A program made the position numbers and the translations under genes. Positions 1 to 7,628 of a stretch of 64,000 nucleotides of DNA are shown here, piece after piece (the first letter of the stretch is position 1; every line of letters starts with the position of its first letter). The stretch is from Desulfotomaculum sp. (lineage in GTDB: Bacteria; Bacillota; Desulfotomaculia; Desulfotomaculales; Nap2-2B): NCBI GenBank assembly GCA_003513005.1, contig DOTD01000072.1:22219-86218 (forward strand). Direction: 5' to 3'. The notes below the pieces were generated by a model that searched no databases, was not told the DNA's origin, and saw only the letters and a program-made list of their open reading frames with translations.

Positions 1-135
1 GTAATTTTCAGTATCAAAAAAGGTAATATAATCTACACCGGAAATCCCTGATGTTAGATTTGCCCAAAAATTTTCCACATCTAATCCTAAAGGAGAAATA
101 ACTCCCATGCCTGTAATTACCACACGGTTTTGCAA
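1..135 (-). CDS. fabF: Beta-ketoacyl-ACP synthase II, N-terminal part (runs off the window)
   Basis: Condensing enzyme that elongates acyl-ACP with malonyl-ACP in cytosolic type II fatty-acid synthesis. Only the first 45 codons are present; the reading frame is open to base 1. The visible start reads M-Q-N-R-V-V-I-T-G-M-G-V-I-S-P-L-G, the typical FabF N-terminus, followed by a WANLTSGISGV stretch also typical of the family. The start is a TTG at 135, chosen because GGGAGG lies just upstream and the family begins here. It is the last visible gene of the fapR-plsX-fab operon, 62 bases after acpP. The catalytic Cys-His-His residues lie outside the window. Confidence 0.93.
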   Translation of the reverse strand, partial: MQNRVVITGMGVISPLGLDVENFWANLTSGISGVDYITFFDTENY

Positions 136-197
136 ACCTTAAACCTCCCTGCAATAAAAAATTAAGCCTGTTTTTAAAACCTGTACTTAGACACGGT

Positions 198-440
198 CTA
201 CCTGTGATCTTGAATATATTTGACTGCCTGACCGACTGTTCTAATTTTTTCTGCGTTTTCATCTGGAATAACTATATCAAATTCTTCTTCAAAAGCCATG
301 ACAAGTTCGACTATATCCAAAGAATCCGCCCCAAGGTCTTCGATGAAAGAAGAATCTAAGTTTACTTCTTCTTCCTCAACACCAAGCTGTTCTACTATTA
401 TTGCTTTTACTTTTTCTGCGATAGATTCCTGACTGGACAT
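198..440 (-). CDS. acpP: Acyl carrier protein
   Basis: Carries growing acyl chains on a 4'-phosphopantetheine arm for the Fab enzymes encoded around it. The 80-residue acidic protein has the attachment motif G-A-D-S-L-D with the modified serine at residue 40. Length and helix pattern match ordinary bacterial ACP, including an EEEFDI stretch after the serine. AAAGGAGG-like bases precede the ATG. It sits between fabG and fabF, its usual place in Bacillota fab operons. Confidence 0.97.
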   Translation of the reverse strand: MSSQESIAEKVKAIIVEQLGVEEEEVNLDSSFIEDLGADSLDIVELVMAFEEEFDIVIPDENAEKIRTVGQAVKYIQDHR

Positions 441-476
441 TTTTTCACCTCCTTTTCTTTTTTTATAGCATTATAT

Positions 477-1220
477 TTATACTGCGATACCGCCATCCAC
501 TATAATGGTCTGGCCGGTTATATAGCTTGCCGCATCGCTGGCCAGGAAAACTGCCACCGAACCTATTTCCTCCGGTCTTCCCAGGCGTCTCAGGGCGATG
601 CGGGAGAGCATTTTCTCCCTGAATGCTTCCGGAAGGCTTTGCGTCATGTCAGTTTCAATGTATCCCGGAGCAATTGCATTTACAGTAATCTTTCTCGAAC
701 CCAGTTCCTGCGCGACCGATTTTGTAAATGCAATTAGTCCGCCTTTACTGGCTGCATAATTTGCCTGACCGACGTTTCCTGTATAAGCAATAATGGAACT
801 AATGTTAATTATTCGTCCCCATTTCGCTTTGAGCATAGGTCGTGTTACAGCTCTTACACAGTTGAAGGCGCCTTTGAGATTGATCGAAAGAACGCTGTCC
901 CAGTCTTCATCACGAAGCGATACAACCAGATTGTCCCGGGTAACGCCGGCGTTGTTAACCAGGATATCTACACGTCCCAACTGTTTTACGGCGAATTGGA
1001 TCATTGACGAGGCCTGCTCCGGATCAGCGACATTTGCCCGGTAGGCGATTGCCTGACGGCCAAATTTTTCAATATCGCTGCATACCTTTTCCGCAGCCTC
1101 TGCGTCATTAGTAAAATTTACCAGTACATCCGCTCCCGATTCAGCCAGGGACATGGCGATTGCGCGTCCTATGCCCCTGGAGGCCCCCGTAACAACAGCC
1201 TTTTTGCCGTTAAGGACCAT
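477..1220 (-). CDS. fabG: 3-oxoacyl-ACP reductase
   Basis: NADPH-dependent reduction of 3-ketoacyl-ACP, the first reductive step of each elongation cycle. It is a classical short-chain dehydrogenase: Rossmann motif TGASRGIG near the start, NNAG in the middle, catalytic Ser then YAASKGG, and the C-terminal YITGQTIIVDGG. I start it at the ATG at 1220 (MVLNGKKAVVTG) rather than 13 codons upstream. That ATG has GGGAGG in front of it and sits one base after the fabD stop, while the upstream extension only reads back through fabD. It gives 247 residues, the usual length. Confidence 0.96.
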   Translation of the reverse strand: MVLNGKKAVVTGASRGIGRAIAMSLAESGADVLVNFTNDAEAAEKVCSDIEKFGRQAIAYRANVADPEQASSMIQFAVKQLGRVDILVNNAGVTRDNLVVSLRDEDWDSVLSINLKGAFNCVRAVTRPMLKAKWGRIINISSIIAYTGNVGQANYAASKGGLIAFTKSVAQELGSRKITVNAIAPGYIETDMTQSLPEAFREKMLSRIALRRLGRPEEIGSVAVFLASDAASYITGQTIIVDGGIAV

Positions 1221-1221
1221 T

Positions 1222-2160
1222 TTAGCCAGCCTCCCCGGGTTGCATAAGAAATTTTTCAATTGACTCCGGGTTTTCGGTATTTGCTATGGATACTTTCCTG
1301 CTTATTTTTTTTAGAAGGCCGGTTAAAACATTTCCGGGGCCTGCTTCTATAAAAGACTCAAAATCATTTACCAGGCGTACCATGCTTTCTTCCCAGCGAA
1401 CAGGGCTGTATACCTGTTCAACAAGAAACCTGCGGACATCGTCCCCTTTTGTAACGTAATCCGCTGAAACGTTAGCTACAACCGGTATCCGGGGGTCTTT
1501 AATCTCTACGGCGGCCAGCTCGGCGGCCATTTTATCCCCTGCCGGCCGCAAAAGAGTGGAGTGGAAGGGTGCGCTTACGGCCAGAGGAATACATCTTTTT
1601 GCCCCTGCTTCTTTAGCCAGGATTTTGGCCCTTTCCAAAGCCTCATTCTCACCTGCGATAACCACCTGTCCGGGACAGTTAAAATTAGCCACGTCAACAA
1701 TTTTACCCTCAGATCTTACCTCGCTGCAGACCCTTGTAATCTCCGGCGCATCGAGGCCCAGAACAGCCACCATGCCGCCCGTGCCCAGCGGTACCGTCTC
1801 CTGCATATATTGACCCCTTTTGCGTACAAGCATTAAGCCGTCCGCAAAGGAAATTGACCCCGCTGTTGCAAGGGCGCTGTATTCTCCAAGACTGTGGCCG
1901 GCAGCCGCAGAAGGTTCGATACCCCTTTCCAGCAGTACCCTGGCGCAGGCTACACTGAAAGTATAGATTGCCGGTTGTGCGTTAATAGTTTTTTGAAGTT
2001 CCTCTTCAGGGCCTTCAAAACACAGTTTGCTCAAGGAAAAACCTAAAATCTCATCTGCTGATTCAAAAATCTCTCTCACCGCGGGATACTGATCATATAA
2101 TTTTTTGCCCATACCGGCATATTGCGCACCCTGTCCGGGAAAGAGAAAAACTGCTTTCAT
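1222..2160 (-). CDS. fabD: Malonyl-CoA:ACP transacylase
   Basis: Transfers malonyl from CoA to ACP to supply the elongation unit. The 312-residue protein has the N-terminal FPGQGAQ motif, the active-site GHSLGEYSA serine elbow around residue 90, the FH motif APFHS near residue 200, and a GPGNVLTGL stretch near the C-terminus. Length is normal. Its ATG overlaps the fabK stop by four bases (ATGA-type), pointing to translational coupling inside the fab operon. Confidence 0.97.
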   Translation of the reverse strand: MKAVFLFPGQGAQYAGMGKKLYDQYPAVREIFESADEILGFSLSKLCFEGPEEELQKTINAQPAIYTFSVACARVLLERGIEPSAAAGHSLGEYSALATAGSISFADGLMLVRKRGQYMQETVPLGTGGMVAVLGLDAPEITRVCSEVRSEGKIVDVANFNCPGQVVIAGENEALERAKILAKEAGAKRCIPLAVSAPFHSTLLRPAGDKMAAELAAVEIKDPRIPVVANVSADYVTKGDDVRRFLVEQVYSPVRWEESMVRLVNDFESFIEAGPGNVLTGLLKKISRKVSIANTENPESIEKFLMQPGEAG

Positions 2161-3152
2161 CTGTTGAATTCACCACCTATAGGAGCAAGATTTTGAAGTA
2201 TTTTGGCAGCGCCCTGGACAACATCCAGAATTATTTCACGGGCGGTTTGGATCTCTTTGACCATTGCCGACACCTGCCCGGCCATAACTGATCCATGTTC
2301 TGTGTCCCCTTCCACCATTGCGGCATGAAGTCGTCCCACACCCAGATTTTCTATTTCTTCTGCTGGCGCCCGGCGGTTTTCCAAATCCTCGTATTTCCTG
2401 GTTAGTTTATTCCGGATCACACGCACAGGATGGCCTATACTGTGGCCTGTAACAATAGTGTCCCTATCCTTTGCTTTAATGATCATCTGCTTGACATTGG
2501 GATGAATAGTACATTCCTTTGCGCACATGAAACGGGTGCCCATCTGGACCCCGACAGCTCCCAGGCATAATGCCGCTGCCAAACCGCGGCCGTCAAAGAT
2601 TCCACCGGCGGCAATTACAGGTTCCTGAACTGCCTCCACTATCTGGGGAACAAGAGCCATCGTCCCAAGGTCGCCCACGTGTCCACCGCTTTCCATGCCT
2701 TCGGCAATAACAGCATTAACCCCGTTGCGGACCAGACGTTTGGCAAGGGCTACGGACGACACTACAGGAATTACCTTGACGCCGGCGCCTTGTAAATCGG
2801 GAAGATACTTGCCGGGGTTGCCTGCCCCGGTGGTAATTACATGTACTCTTTCCTCAATAATTACCCTGAGGACATCCTCAACATACGGGGAAAGCAGCAG
2901 AACATTAACACCGAAAGGTTTGTTTGTCAACTCTTTGGCCAATCGGACCTGTTCCCGCACCCAACTTGCTTCGGCGGTCCCGGAACCAATTATTCCAAGG
3001 CCACCGGCTTCACTTACAGCTGCAGCCAGATGTGCTGTTGATACCCAGGCCATTCCTCCCTGGATAACAGGGTATTCAATTCCTAAAAGTTCGCACAACC
3101 TTGTATGGATTGGACACGCCTCCTTAAAAGCTAGTGTGGTTCCGGTAATCAT
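2157..3152 (-). CDS. fabK: Enoyl-ACP reductase II (FMN type)
   Basis: Reduces trans-2-enoyl-ACP; this flavin TIM-barrel enzyme replaces the triclosan-sensitive FabI. Visible family marks are PVIQGGMAWVS near the start, the glycine-rich GGLGIIGSG, an EGMESGGH stretch, and AAGGIFDGRG plus GAVGVQMGTRF for FMN phosphate binding. The start is uncertain. The drawn ATG at 3152 overlaps fabH by 29 bases and has no clear ribosome site. The strong AAGGAGG at 3119-3125 is instead spaced for a start near 3110, where the in-frame codon is ATC; a TTG follows at 3098. The body of the gene is not in doubt. Confidence 0.93.
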   Translation of the reverse strand: MITGTTLAFKEACPIHTRLCELLGIEYPVIQGGMAWVSTAHLAAAVSEAGGLGIIGSGTAEASWVREQVRLAKELTNKPFGVNVLLLSPYVEDVLRVIIEERVHVITTGAGNPGKYLPDLQGAGVKVIPVVSSVALAKRLVRNGVNAVIAEGMESGGHVGDLGTMALVPQIVEAVQEPVIAAGGIFDGRGLAAALCLGAVGVQMGTRFMCAKECTIHPNVKQMIIKAKDRDTIVTGHSIGHPVRVIRNKLTRKYEDLENRRAPAEEIENLGVGRLHAAMVEGDTEHGSVMAGQVSAMVKEIQTAREIILDVVQGAAKILQNLAPIGGEFNR

Positions 3153-4140
3153 ACCATTTCATTGCCAGAGCGCCCCAGGTAAGTCCGGCGCCAAAACTAG
3201 CCATAACTATATGTTGACCGTCGTTTATCTTATTTTCCTGTAAAGATTCGTATAGTGCCAGCGGGAGTGTCGCCGAGGAAGTATTCCCATAACGATCAAC
3301 ATTGACTGCTACCTTATCAAGAGGTACGTTTAAACGTTTGGCGGCTGTTTCTATAATGCGCAGGTTTGCCTGATGAGGAATCAGATAATCTATATCACTG
3401 CGGGTCAATCCTGCCTCGTTCAGGACATCCAGGCAGCATTCTTCAATGTTCCTGACGGCAAATTTAAAGACCTCCCTGCCGTGCATATGTAAAAAATGAA
3501 GCTTTTTATCTAATGTTTCTTTTGACGCCGGAAACTGGGTCAGCCCACCGGGAAAGGTTAACAAGTGGGCGCCTGAACCGTCCGATCTTATGCTGCTGGA
3601 GAGAATCCCGTACCCATCCGGGACCGGACCCATTATCACAGCGCCGGCTGCATCGCCGAAGAGGATGCATGTATTGCGGTCCTCCCAGTTAACAACCCTT
3701 GACATGCACTCGGCGCCGATTAAAAGGATCCTGCTGCAAAAGCCGCTGACAATAAATTGGCTTGCAATTACCATCCCGTATAGAAAAGATGTGCATCCGG
3801 CCTGCAAATCAAACGCTCCCACTTTACGCGCTCCCAGTTTGTCCTGCACAATACAGGCAGTAGCGGGAAACAACATGTCGGGAGTGTTGGTGGCTACGAT
3901 GATTAGATCTATCTCGTCCACTTTTACTCCAGCATCAGCAATAGCTTTCTTTGCCGCTTCAGTCGCCATATCAGAAGTTAACTGATCTGGTTCGGCGATG
4001 CGCCTTTCCCTGATACCCGTCCGTGTTACTATCCATTCGTCCCCGGTGTCCACTATTTTCTCCAGGTCCTGGTTAGTCAATTTGCGTTCTGGTGTATAAA
4101 TGCCAATTCCCAGAATACCTGCTTGTCGATCATTGTACAT
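3124..4140 (-). CDS. fabH: Beta-ketoacyl-ACP synthase III
   Basis: Initiates fatty-acid synthesis by condensing acetyl-CoA or branched acyl-CoA with malonyl-ACP. The 338-residue protein shows the catalytic triad: Cys in LQAGCTSF (about residue 114), His in IPHQANLRI (about 250) and Asn in YGNTSSAT (about 280). The N-terminal GIGIYTPERKLTN and DEWIVTRTGIRER are typical. It overlaps the end of plsX by 11 bases, so the two are probably coupled. The gene end carries the ribosome site for fabK. Confidence 0.97.
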   Translation of the reverse strand: MYNDRQAGILGIGIYTPERKLTNQDLEKIVDTGDEWIVTRTGIRERRIAEPDQLTSDMATEAAKKAIADAGVKVDEIDLIIVATNTPDMLFPATACIVQDKLGARKVGAFDLQAGCTSFLYGMVIASQFIVSGFCSRILLIGAECMSRVVNWEDRNTCILFGDAAGAVIMGPVPDGYGILSSSIRSDGSGAHLLTFPGGLTQFPASKETLDKKLHFLHMHGREVFKFAVRNIEECCLDVLNEAGLTRSDIDYLIPHQANLRIIETAAKRLNVPLDKVAVNVDRYGNTSSATLPLALYESLQENKINDGQHIVMASFGAGLTWGALAMKWYDYRNHTSF

Positions 4141-5143
4141 TAATATTCCTACCTTTGTATTGAATTCTGTGAATGCTGTTTTGTATGGCCGATGTTAAAT
4201 TTTTTTGCACAGATTCACGTGCAAAACGGATGGCATTCTTTATAGCCCGGGAAGTGGAACTCCCGTGACAAACAATAATCAGCCCGTTCAAGCCCAGTAA
4301 TGGGACTCCGCCGTACTCTGCATAATCCAGCCTTCTTTCAAAATTGCGGAGAGCTGACATTGACATGGTGAACCCCGCCCTGCTAATCCAATCTTTATTT
4401 GTTTCATCTTTCAACATTTGCATAAAAGCGGCGCCGATTCCTTCAAGAGCTTTTAGGACTACATTTCCGATAAAACCGTCACAGACAACAACGTCAACTG
4501 TGCCCTGACAAATGTCTCTTCCTTCAACATTGCCGATAAAATTAAGATCAGCCTTTTGGAGCAGCGGGAAAGCGGCTAAAGTAAGCTCGTTGCCTTTCGT
4601 AACTTCTGTTCCGATATTTAACAATCCCACCCGCGGGTTTTCTATACCCATTACTTCCTGAGCATAAAGGCGCCCCATGATAGCAAACTGGAGAATATGA
4701 ACAGGTTTGCAGTCGACATTGGCGCCGGCGTCCAGGATCATGGCGCACCCGCCTTTACTGGGCACCACTGCGGCAAGAGCAGGCCGGTCAATGCCCTCCA
4801 TTAGACGGATCATTAATACGCCTGCAGCCATTAAAGCTCCTGTATTTCCCGCTGAGACAACAGCCGAGGCCGCGCCTTCCTTGAGCAGTTTAATGACCTG
4901 GACTATTGAAGAATCCTTTTTCCTTCGTACAGCAACTGCGGGAGACTCGGACATAGAAATGACTTCGGGCGCATGATGGATAGCCACAAGCTTGCCCGGA
5001 TATCCATCAAGTTCTTTTTGCAGCCTCTCTTGGTCACCTACCAGAATAATTTCCTGGTTATACTCCTGAGCGGCTTGTACTGCGCCTTTGACAATCTCTC
5101 CGGGAGCATTGTCGCCACCCATGGCGTCAACGGCAATTTTCAA
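4130..5143 (-). CDS. plsX: Phosphate acyltransferase PlsX
   Basis: Makes acyl-phosphate from acyl-ACP and phosphate, the first step of the PlsX/PlsY route to phosphatidic acid. The 337-residue protein starts MKIAVDAMGGDNAPGEIV, nearly diagnostic for PlsX, and carries the SAGNTGALMAAG and CDGFIGNVVLK stretches. It lies 14 bases after fapR and overlaps fabH, matching the fapR-plsX-fab order of Bacillus and many Clostridia. It acts peripherally at the membrane. Confidence 0.97.
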   Translation of the reverse strand: MKIAVDAMGGDNAPGEIVKGAVQAAQEYNQEIILVGDQERLQKELDGYPGKLVAIHHAPEVISMSESPAVAVRRKKDSSIVQVIKLLKEGAASAVVSAGNTGALMAAGVLMIRLMEGIDRPALAAVVPSKGGCAMILDAGANVDCKPVHILQFAIMGRLYAQEVMGIENPRVGLLNIGTEVTKGNELTLAAFPLLQKADLNFIGNVEGRDICQGTVDVVVCDGFIGNVVLKALEGIGAAFMQMLKDETNKDWISRAGFTMSMSALRNFERRLDYAEYGGVPLLGLNGLIIVCHGSSTSRAIKNAIRFARESVQKNLTSAIQNSIHRIQYKGRNINVQ

Positions 5144-5157
5144 AATCGGCCTACCTC

Positions 5158-5712
5158 CTAGGCTATCGCGAAAATAAGAAATTTTCCTTGAAAAATTGTT
5201 TCATCCTGCACTTTTGAAGTGACCCTAACAATAAATTTGTTGTCTTTTTTACGGCTTATAAAAGCCCTGGCGATCACCTTCTCTCCGCAATAAACCGGCC
5301 GTTTGAAACTTATTTTTGCTGTGCCTGTTAGAGCAACCTTGGCGTTGATCAGGGAAACGGCAAGGCAGTTTGCCTGGGCGAATATGTAATGGCCCCTTGC
5401 TACTTTTGTGCTGCTCAAGGTCATCTCTTCAGAGACTTCCAGTACAGAAACACCTTGTCTGCCGGGTTCCAGGTCGACGAGATCGCCTACCCATTCTTCT
5501 TTTTGTAAAGTGGATACCTGTCCGTAGCTTCCTTTGGCAACTTCCCTTAACCTCTTGCGGAGTTCGGGAATACTCAAACCCCACCGGTCCAGTCTGACTG
5601 TCTGGATACTTACACCAAGCATATGAGCAAGTTCGCTGTCCGTAAGGAATGGATTTCCCTCAATGTATCTGCAGAGAAGTTCCTGACGTTTGCTTTTCCC
5701 CGGACTTTTCAT
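5158..5712 (-). CDS. fapR: Fatty-acid and phospholipid synthesis repressor FapR
   Basis: Transcriptional repressor released from DNA by malonyl-CoA; it controls fab and plsX genes in Bacillota. The N-terminus (KRQELLCRYIEGNPFLTD, then a helix-turn-helix with SIQTVRLDRWGLSIPELR) matches FapR. The C-terminal half, with RGHYIFAQANCLAVSLI, is the hot-dog ligand domain. I use the ATG at 5712 rather than the GTG at 5727, because the shorter form aligns with known FapR starts and has AGGTGG upstream. It is the first gene of the operon and should regulate itself through the site at 5744-5760. Confidence 0.93.
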   Translation of the reverse strand: MKSPGKSKRQELLCRYIEGNPFLTDSELAHMLGVSIQTVRLDRWGLSIPELRKRLREVAKGSYGQVSTLQKEEWVGDLVDLEPGRQGVSVLEVSEEMTLSSTKVARGHYIFAQANCLAVSLINAKVALTGTAKISFKRPVYCGEKVIARAFISRKKDNKFIVRVTSKVQDETIFQGKFLIFAIA

Positions 5713-5743
5713 GGTAATAGATGCCACCTATGTAAAAATTACT

Positions 5744-5760
5744 TTAATACCAGATACTAA
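5744..5760. promoter_or_regulatory. FapR operator
   Basis: Imperfect 17-bp palindrome TTAATACCAGATACTAA, with 6 of 8 symmetric pairs matching. It resembles the TTAGTAC...TACTAA shape of FapR sites in Bacillus. It starts 5 bases downstream of the -10 box of the fapR promoter, so it covers the transcription start region, where a repressor would block initiation. Confidence 0.75.
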
Positions 5761-5765
5761 AATAG

Positions 5766-5794
5766 AGTATATCCTTTATCCCAGAAAAAAGCAA
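5766..5794 (-). promoter_or_regulatory. Sigma-A promoter of the fapR-plsX-fab operon
   Basis: On the minus strand TTGCTT (5789-5794) is followed by a 17-base spacer and TATACT (5766-5771). Transcription would start about 7 bases further on, inside the FapR-type palindrome, and run into fapR. Confidence 0.78.
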
Positions 5795-5824
5795 CAGAAC
5801 CAAAATATTTTGATTCAAAAAATT

Positions 5825-5858
5825 TTTAAATAAAAAACGCCTGGTAAATTTCCAGGCG
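5825..5858 (-). terminator. Rho-independent terminator after rpmF
   Basis: Read on the minus strand, the arms CGCCTGG and CCAGGCG pair around a short A/T loop and are followed by a T-rich run. It lies between the rpmF stop and the fapR promoter and so separates the two transcription units. Confidence 0.85.
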
Positions 5859-5912
5859 GCGCTAGTCAGGTATATTAATCTCGAAGGAGGTTTTTTAAAA
5901 CCCAAACACAAA

Positions 5913-6086
5913 CTATATCTTGATTACTTCCCGGGCTTTATAATAGCCGCAGGATGGACAGACTCTATGCGATAAAGTCAGTTTATGACAATGTGGGCAA
6001 CTGATCAGGTTGGGAGATTGTATCTTCCAGTTAGCCTGCCGCTGACGCCCGCGTTGTTTTGAAGATCTTCTTTTAGGGACACCCAA
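5913..6086 (-). CDS. rpmF: 50S ribosomal protein L32
   Basis: Small zinc-ribbon protein of the large ribosomal subunit. The 57-residue product starts GVPKRRSSKQRGRQRQANW and has the paired motifs CPHC and CPSC of the zinc-binding L32 form. The start is a TTG at 6086, since the nearby ATG at 6093 is out of frame; GAGGGGG precedes it. It follows yceD by 49 bases, the standard yceD-rpmF pairing, and ends before a strong terminator. Confidence 0.96.
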   Translation of the reverse strand: MGVPKRRSSKQRGRQRQANWKIQSPNLISCPHCHKLTLSHRVCPSCGYYKAREVIKI

Positions 6087-6135
6087 TTTCCATACACCCC
6101 CTCTTAGTTTTTCTTAATGTTACTAAAACTTTATC

Positions 6136-6657
6136 CTAAAATTTTTCACCATGTCTGTCTTTGATGAATTCCCGAAGTTCAGCAAGCCTCGGGTCTATTT
6201 CTTCCTGGTTGCAGGCGCATTTTCCTATATTAAGGTTTTGACCGCAGGACGGGCATAATCCCTGGCAGTTCTGGTCACAAAGGATTTTCATGGGCAGGGC
6301 CATGAAAAGTGATTTTAATACTTCGGGCTCTATATCAATAACCTCGTTTTTAAAGGGAATCCACTCATCCTGTAAAATTTCCTGAATTGTGACGACAGGG
6401 AAATATGTCTCTTTGAAAGGCGCTTCAACAAAAAACTCAGCCTGACTCAGGCAACGGTCACAGGGACGCTGGATAACAGCTTCAACGGAACCTTCCGCCT
6501 GAATATTTTTTCCGGAGCTTGTGAATTCAATTTTTATATTCACCGGCACGGAGAAAGAAATTTCTTCTGTGCCGGTATTTGATAAATCCGCCTCTTTCTG
6601 AAAAAGAAAGGCTTTCCCCTCGTTGTCTTTTATTGTTTCTATGTTCACCTGAATCAT
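6136..6657 (-). CDS. yceD: DUF177 / YceD family protein
   Basis: Conserved protein encoded next to rpmF in most bacteria; linked in other organisms to 23S rRNA accumulation, mechanism unclear. The 173-residue protein has the family CDRCL motif about residue 66. At the C-terminus a cysteine-rich tail (CDQNC, CPSCG, CAC) looks able to bind zinc. It is the first gene of the yceD-rpmF unit, transcribed from the consensus promoter just upstream. Confidence 0.9.
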   Translation of the reverse strand: MIQVNIETIKDNEGKAFLFQKEADLSNTGTEEISFSVPVNIKIEFTSSGKNIQAEGSVEAVIQRPCDRCLSQAEFFVEAPFKETYFPVVTIQEILQDEWIPFKNEVIDIEPEVLKSLFMALPMKILCDQNCQGLCPSCGQNLNIGKCACNQEEIDPRLAELREFIKDRHGEKF

Positions 6658-6688
6658 TTTATTACACTCCGTTGTTTTGGCGAAACCA

Positions 6689-6718
6689 ATTATATAGAAA
6701 AAAAGCCTATTCTGTCAA
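6689..6718 (-). promoter_or_regulatory. Sigma-A promoter of yceD-rpmF
   Basis: Minus strand TTGACA (6713-6718), 18-base spacer, TATAAT (6689-6694): both boxes are perfect consensus. It ends about 30 bases before the yceD start. Confidence 0.85.
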
Positions 6719-6730
6719 GGCAATTATAAT

Positions 6731-6754
6731 AGGGGCGCTTTTAAAAGCGCCCCT
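6731..6754 (-). terminator. Perfect GC-rich hairpin after the SASP gene
   Basis: A 24-base perfect palindrome with arms AGGGGCGCTTTT / AAAAGCGCCCCT lies just beyond the SASP stop codon. The tail on the minus strand is A/T-rich but not a clean T run, so it may act as a terminator or as an mRNA 3' stabiliser. It also separates the SASP gene from the yceD promoter. Confidence 0.65.
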
Positions 6755-6762
6755 ATATGCCG

Positions 6763-6948
6763 CTAGTATCCTCTTGCCATGCTGCGTTCAGCTCGCTCGA
6801 TAGCCAGGCGGACTAAGTTTCCACAGTTCTTTGAGGAAACGTTGCCGAAATAGCCGCCATCCCTCTGTACAACATCGGCTACACCAAGCTCTTCAGCCAA
6901 CTCGTACTTCAGCCTGTCGGACATTACGCTTCTGCGCCTATTACCCAT
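6763..6948 (-). CDS. Alpha/beta-type small acid-soluble spore protein
   Basis: Spore-core protein that coats DNA and is degraded by the GPR protease at germination. The 61-residue product contains KYELAEELGV, a good match to the GPR cleavage consensus E-(I/L)-A-x-E-(F/L)-G, followed by GGYFGNVSSKNCGNLVRLAI, equivalent to the second conserved block of the family. I take the ATG at 6948 (MGNRRR), 7 bases after AAGGAGG; the GTG two codons earlier is too close to it. The protein is shorter and more basic at the N-terminus than the major Bacillus SASPs. It sits alone between two transcription units. Confidence 0.85.
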   Translation of the reverse strand: MGNRRRSVMSDRLKYELAEELGVADVVQRDGGYFGNVSSKNCGNLVRLAIERAERSMARGY

Positions 6949-7133
6949 GAGCACGCCTCCTTTTGTTTTAAGGACATCGCGGCAAGGGCAAAAATTTGAT
7001 TAAAATCTTTTCATTAATAATATCGCCGGATTGGAAATAAAAAATGAGAGGTAATAATTTCGATAAAAGGCAATAAAATATTTTATGTCAAGAAAGCTGA
7101 TTGGATAGTGTTTCAAGATAGTGCTTTCAATTC

Positions 7134-7162
7134 TTGACAATTACATTTAAATAGACTAAAAT
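7134..7162 (+). promoter_or_regulatory. Promoter of the tRNA-Pro gene
   Basis: TTGACA (7134-7139), 17-base spacer, TAAAAT (7157-7162), ending 10 bases before the tRNA. Confidence 0.85.
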
Positions 7163-7172
7163 TTTTATATAA

Positions 7173-7250
7173 CGGGGCGTAGCTCAGTTTGGCTAGAGCG
7201 CTACCTTGGGGTGGTAGAGGTCGCACGTTCAAGTCGTGTCGCTCCGACCA
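7173..7250 (+). tRNA. tRNA-Pro (anticodon GGG)
   Basis: A 78-base cloverleaf with encoded CCA. The acceptor arms CGGGGCG / CGCTCCG pair with one G-T wobble. The anticodon stem CTACC/GGTAG encloses loop TTGGGGT with anticodon GGG at 7208-7210, reading CCC and CCU proline codons. The T-arm contains GTTCAAGTC. It has its own promoter and is followed by a terminator-like hairpin, so it is a single-gene unit. Confidence 0.96.
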
Positions 7251-7280
7251 ACAGAGAGTATATTGTCAAAGCTTTAGAAG

Positions 7281-7316
7281 AAAACCTATCTTTTTACAAG
7301 ATGGGTTTTTCTTTTA
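7281..7316 (+). terminator. Terminator after tRNA-Pro
   Basis: AACCTATC pairs with GATGGGTT (two G-T pairs) around a T-rich loop and is followed by TTTCTTTT. It lies 30 bases after the tRNA 3' end. Confidence 0.75.
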
Positions 7317-7434
7317 AGGACCGTGTAAAACGCCGGTTTTCTTACGTTTAAGTGACACACTTTTTTTATGTGTTGGTAACATAGCCATATACACCCTCAT
7401 ACTCTGGTAATAAATAATTAAGGGGGGTTTTATC

Positions 7435-7527
7435 ATGGGTTTTGGATGCGGCATCGGTTGTGACACGGGTTCCGGAAGCGGAGCGTTTATTATTTTCTTA
7501 ATCTTAATTCTTCTGGTTTCCCCTTGA
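7435..7527 (+). CDS. 30-residue glycine-rich membrane peptide, YjcZ-like
   Basis: A very short gene with a strong ribosome site (AAGGGGGG, 7 bases before ATG). The product starts MGFGCGIGCDTGSGSG and ends in a wholly hydrophobic segment (AFIIFLILILLV) before SP. A glycine-rich head followed by one membrane helix is the pattern of the YjcZ / sporulation-associated small membrane proteins of Bacillota, but the sequence is too short for a firm assignment. Two cysteines in the head are unusual. No function is known from the sequence. Confidence 0.6.
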   Translation: MGFGCGIGCDTGSGSGAFIIFLILILLVSP

Positions 7528-7628
7528 AAAAAAATGGCAAATATATAAATTTACTGCCATGTAGAGATAATCGGACTCAGTGTCAACGGTTCGGGAAGGC
7601 AGATTGCCGGGCTTCATGCCCTAACTAA

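Noticed and set aside
7528..7628. Hairpin ATGGCA/TGCCAT as a terminator after the small peptide gene
   Set aside because: The loop is long and A/T-rich and there is no T run after it.
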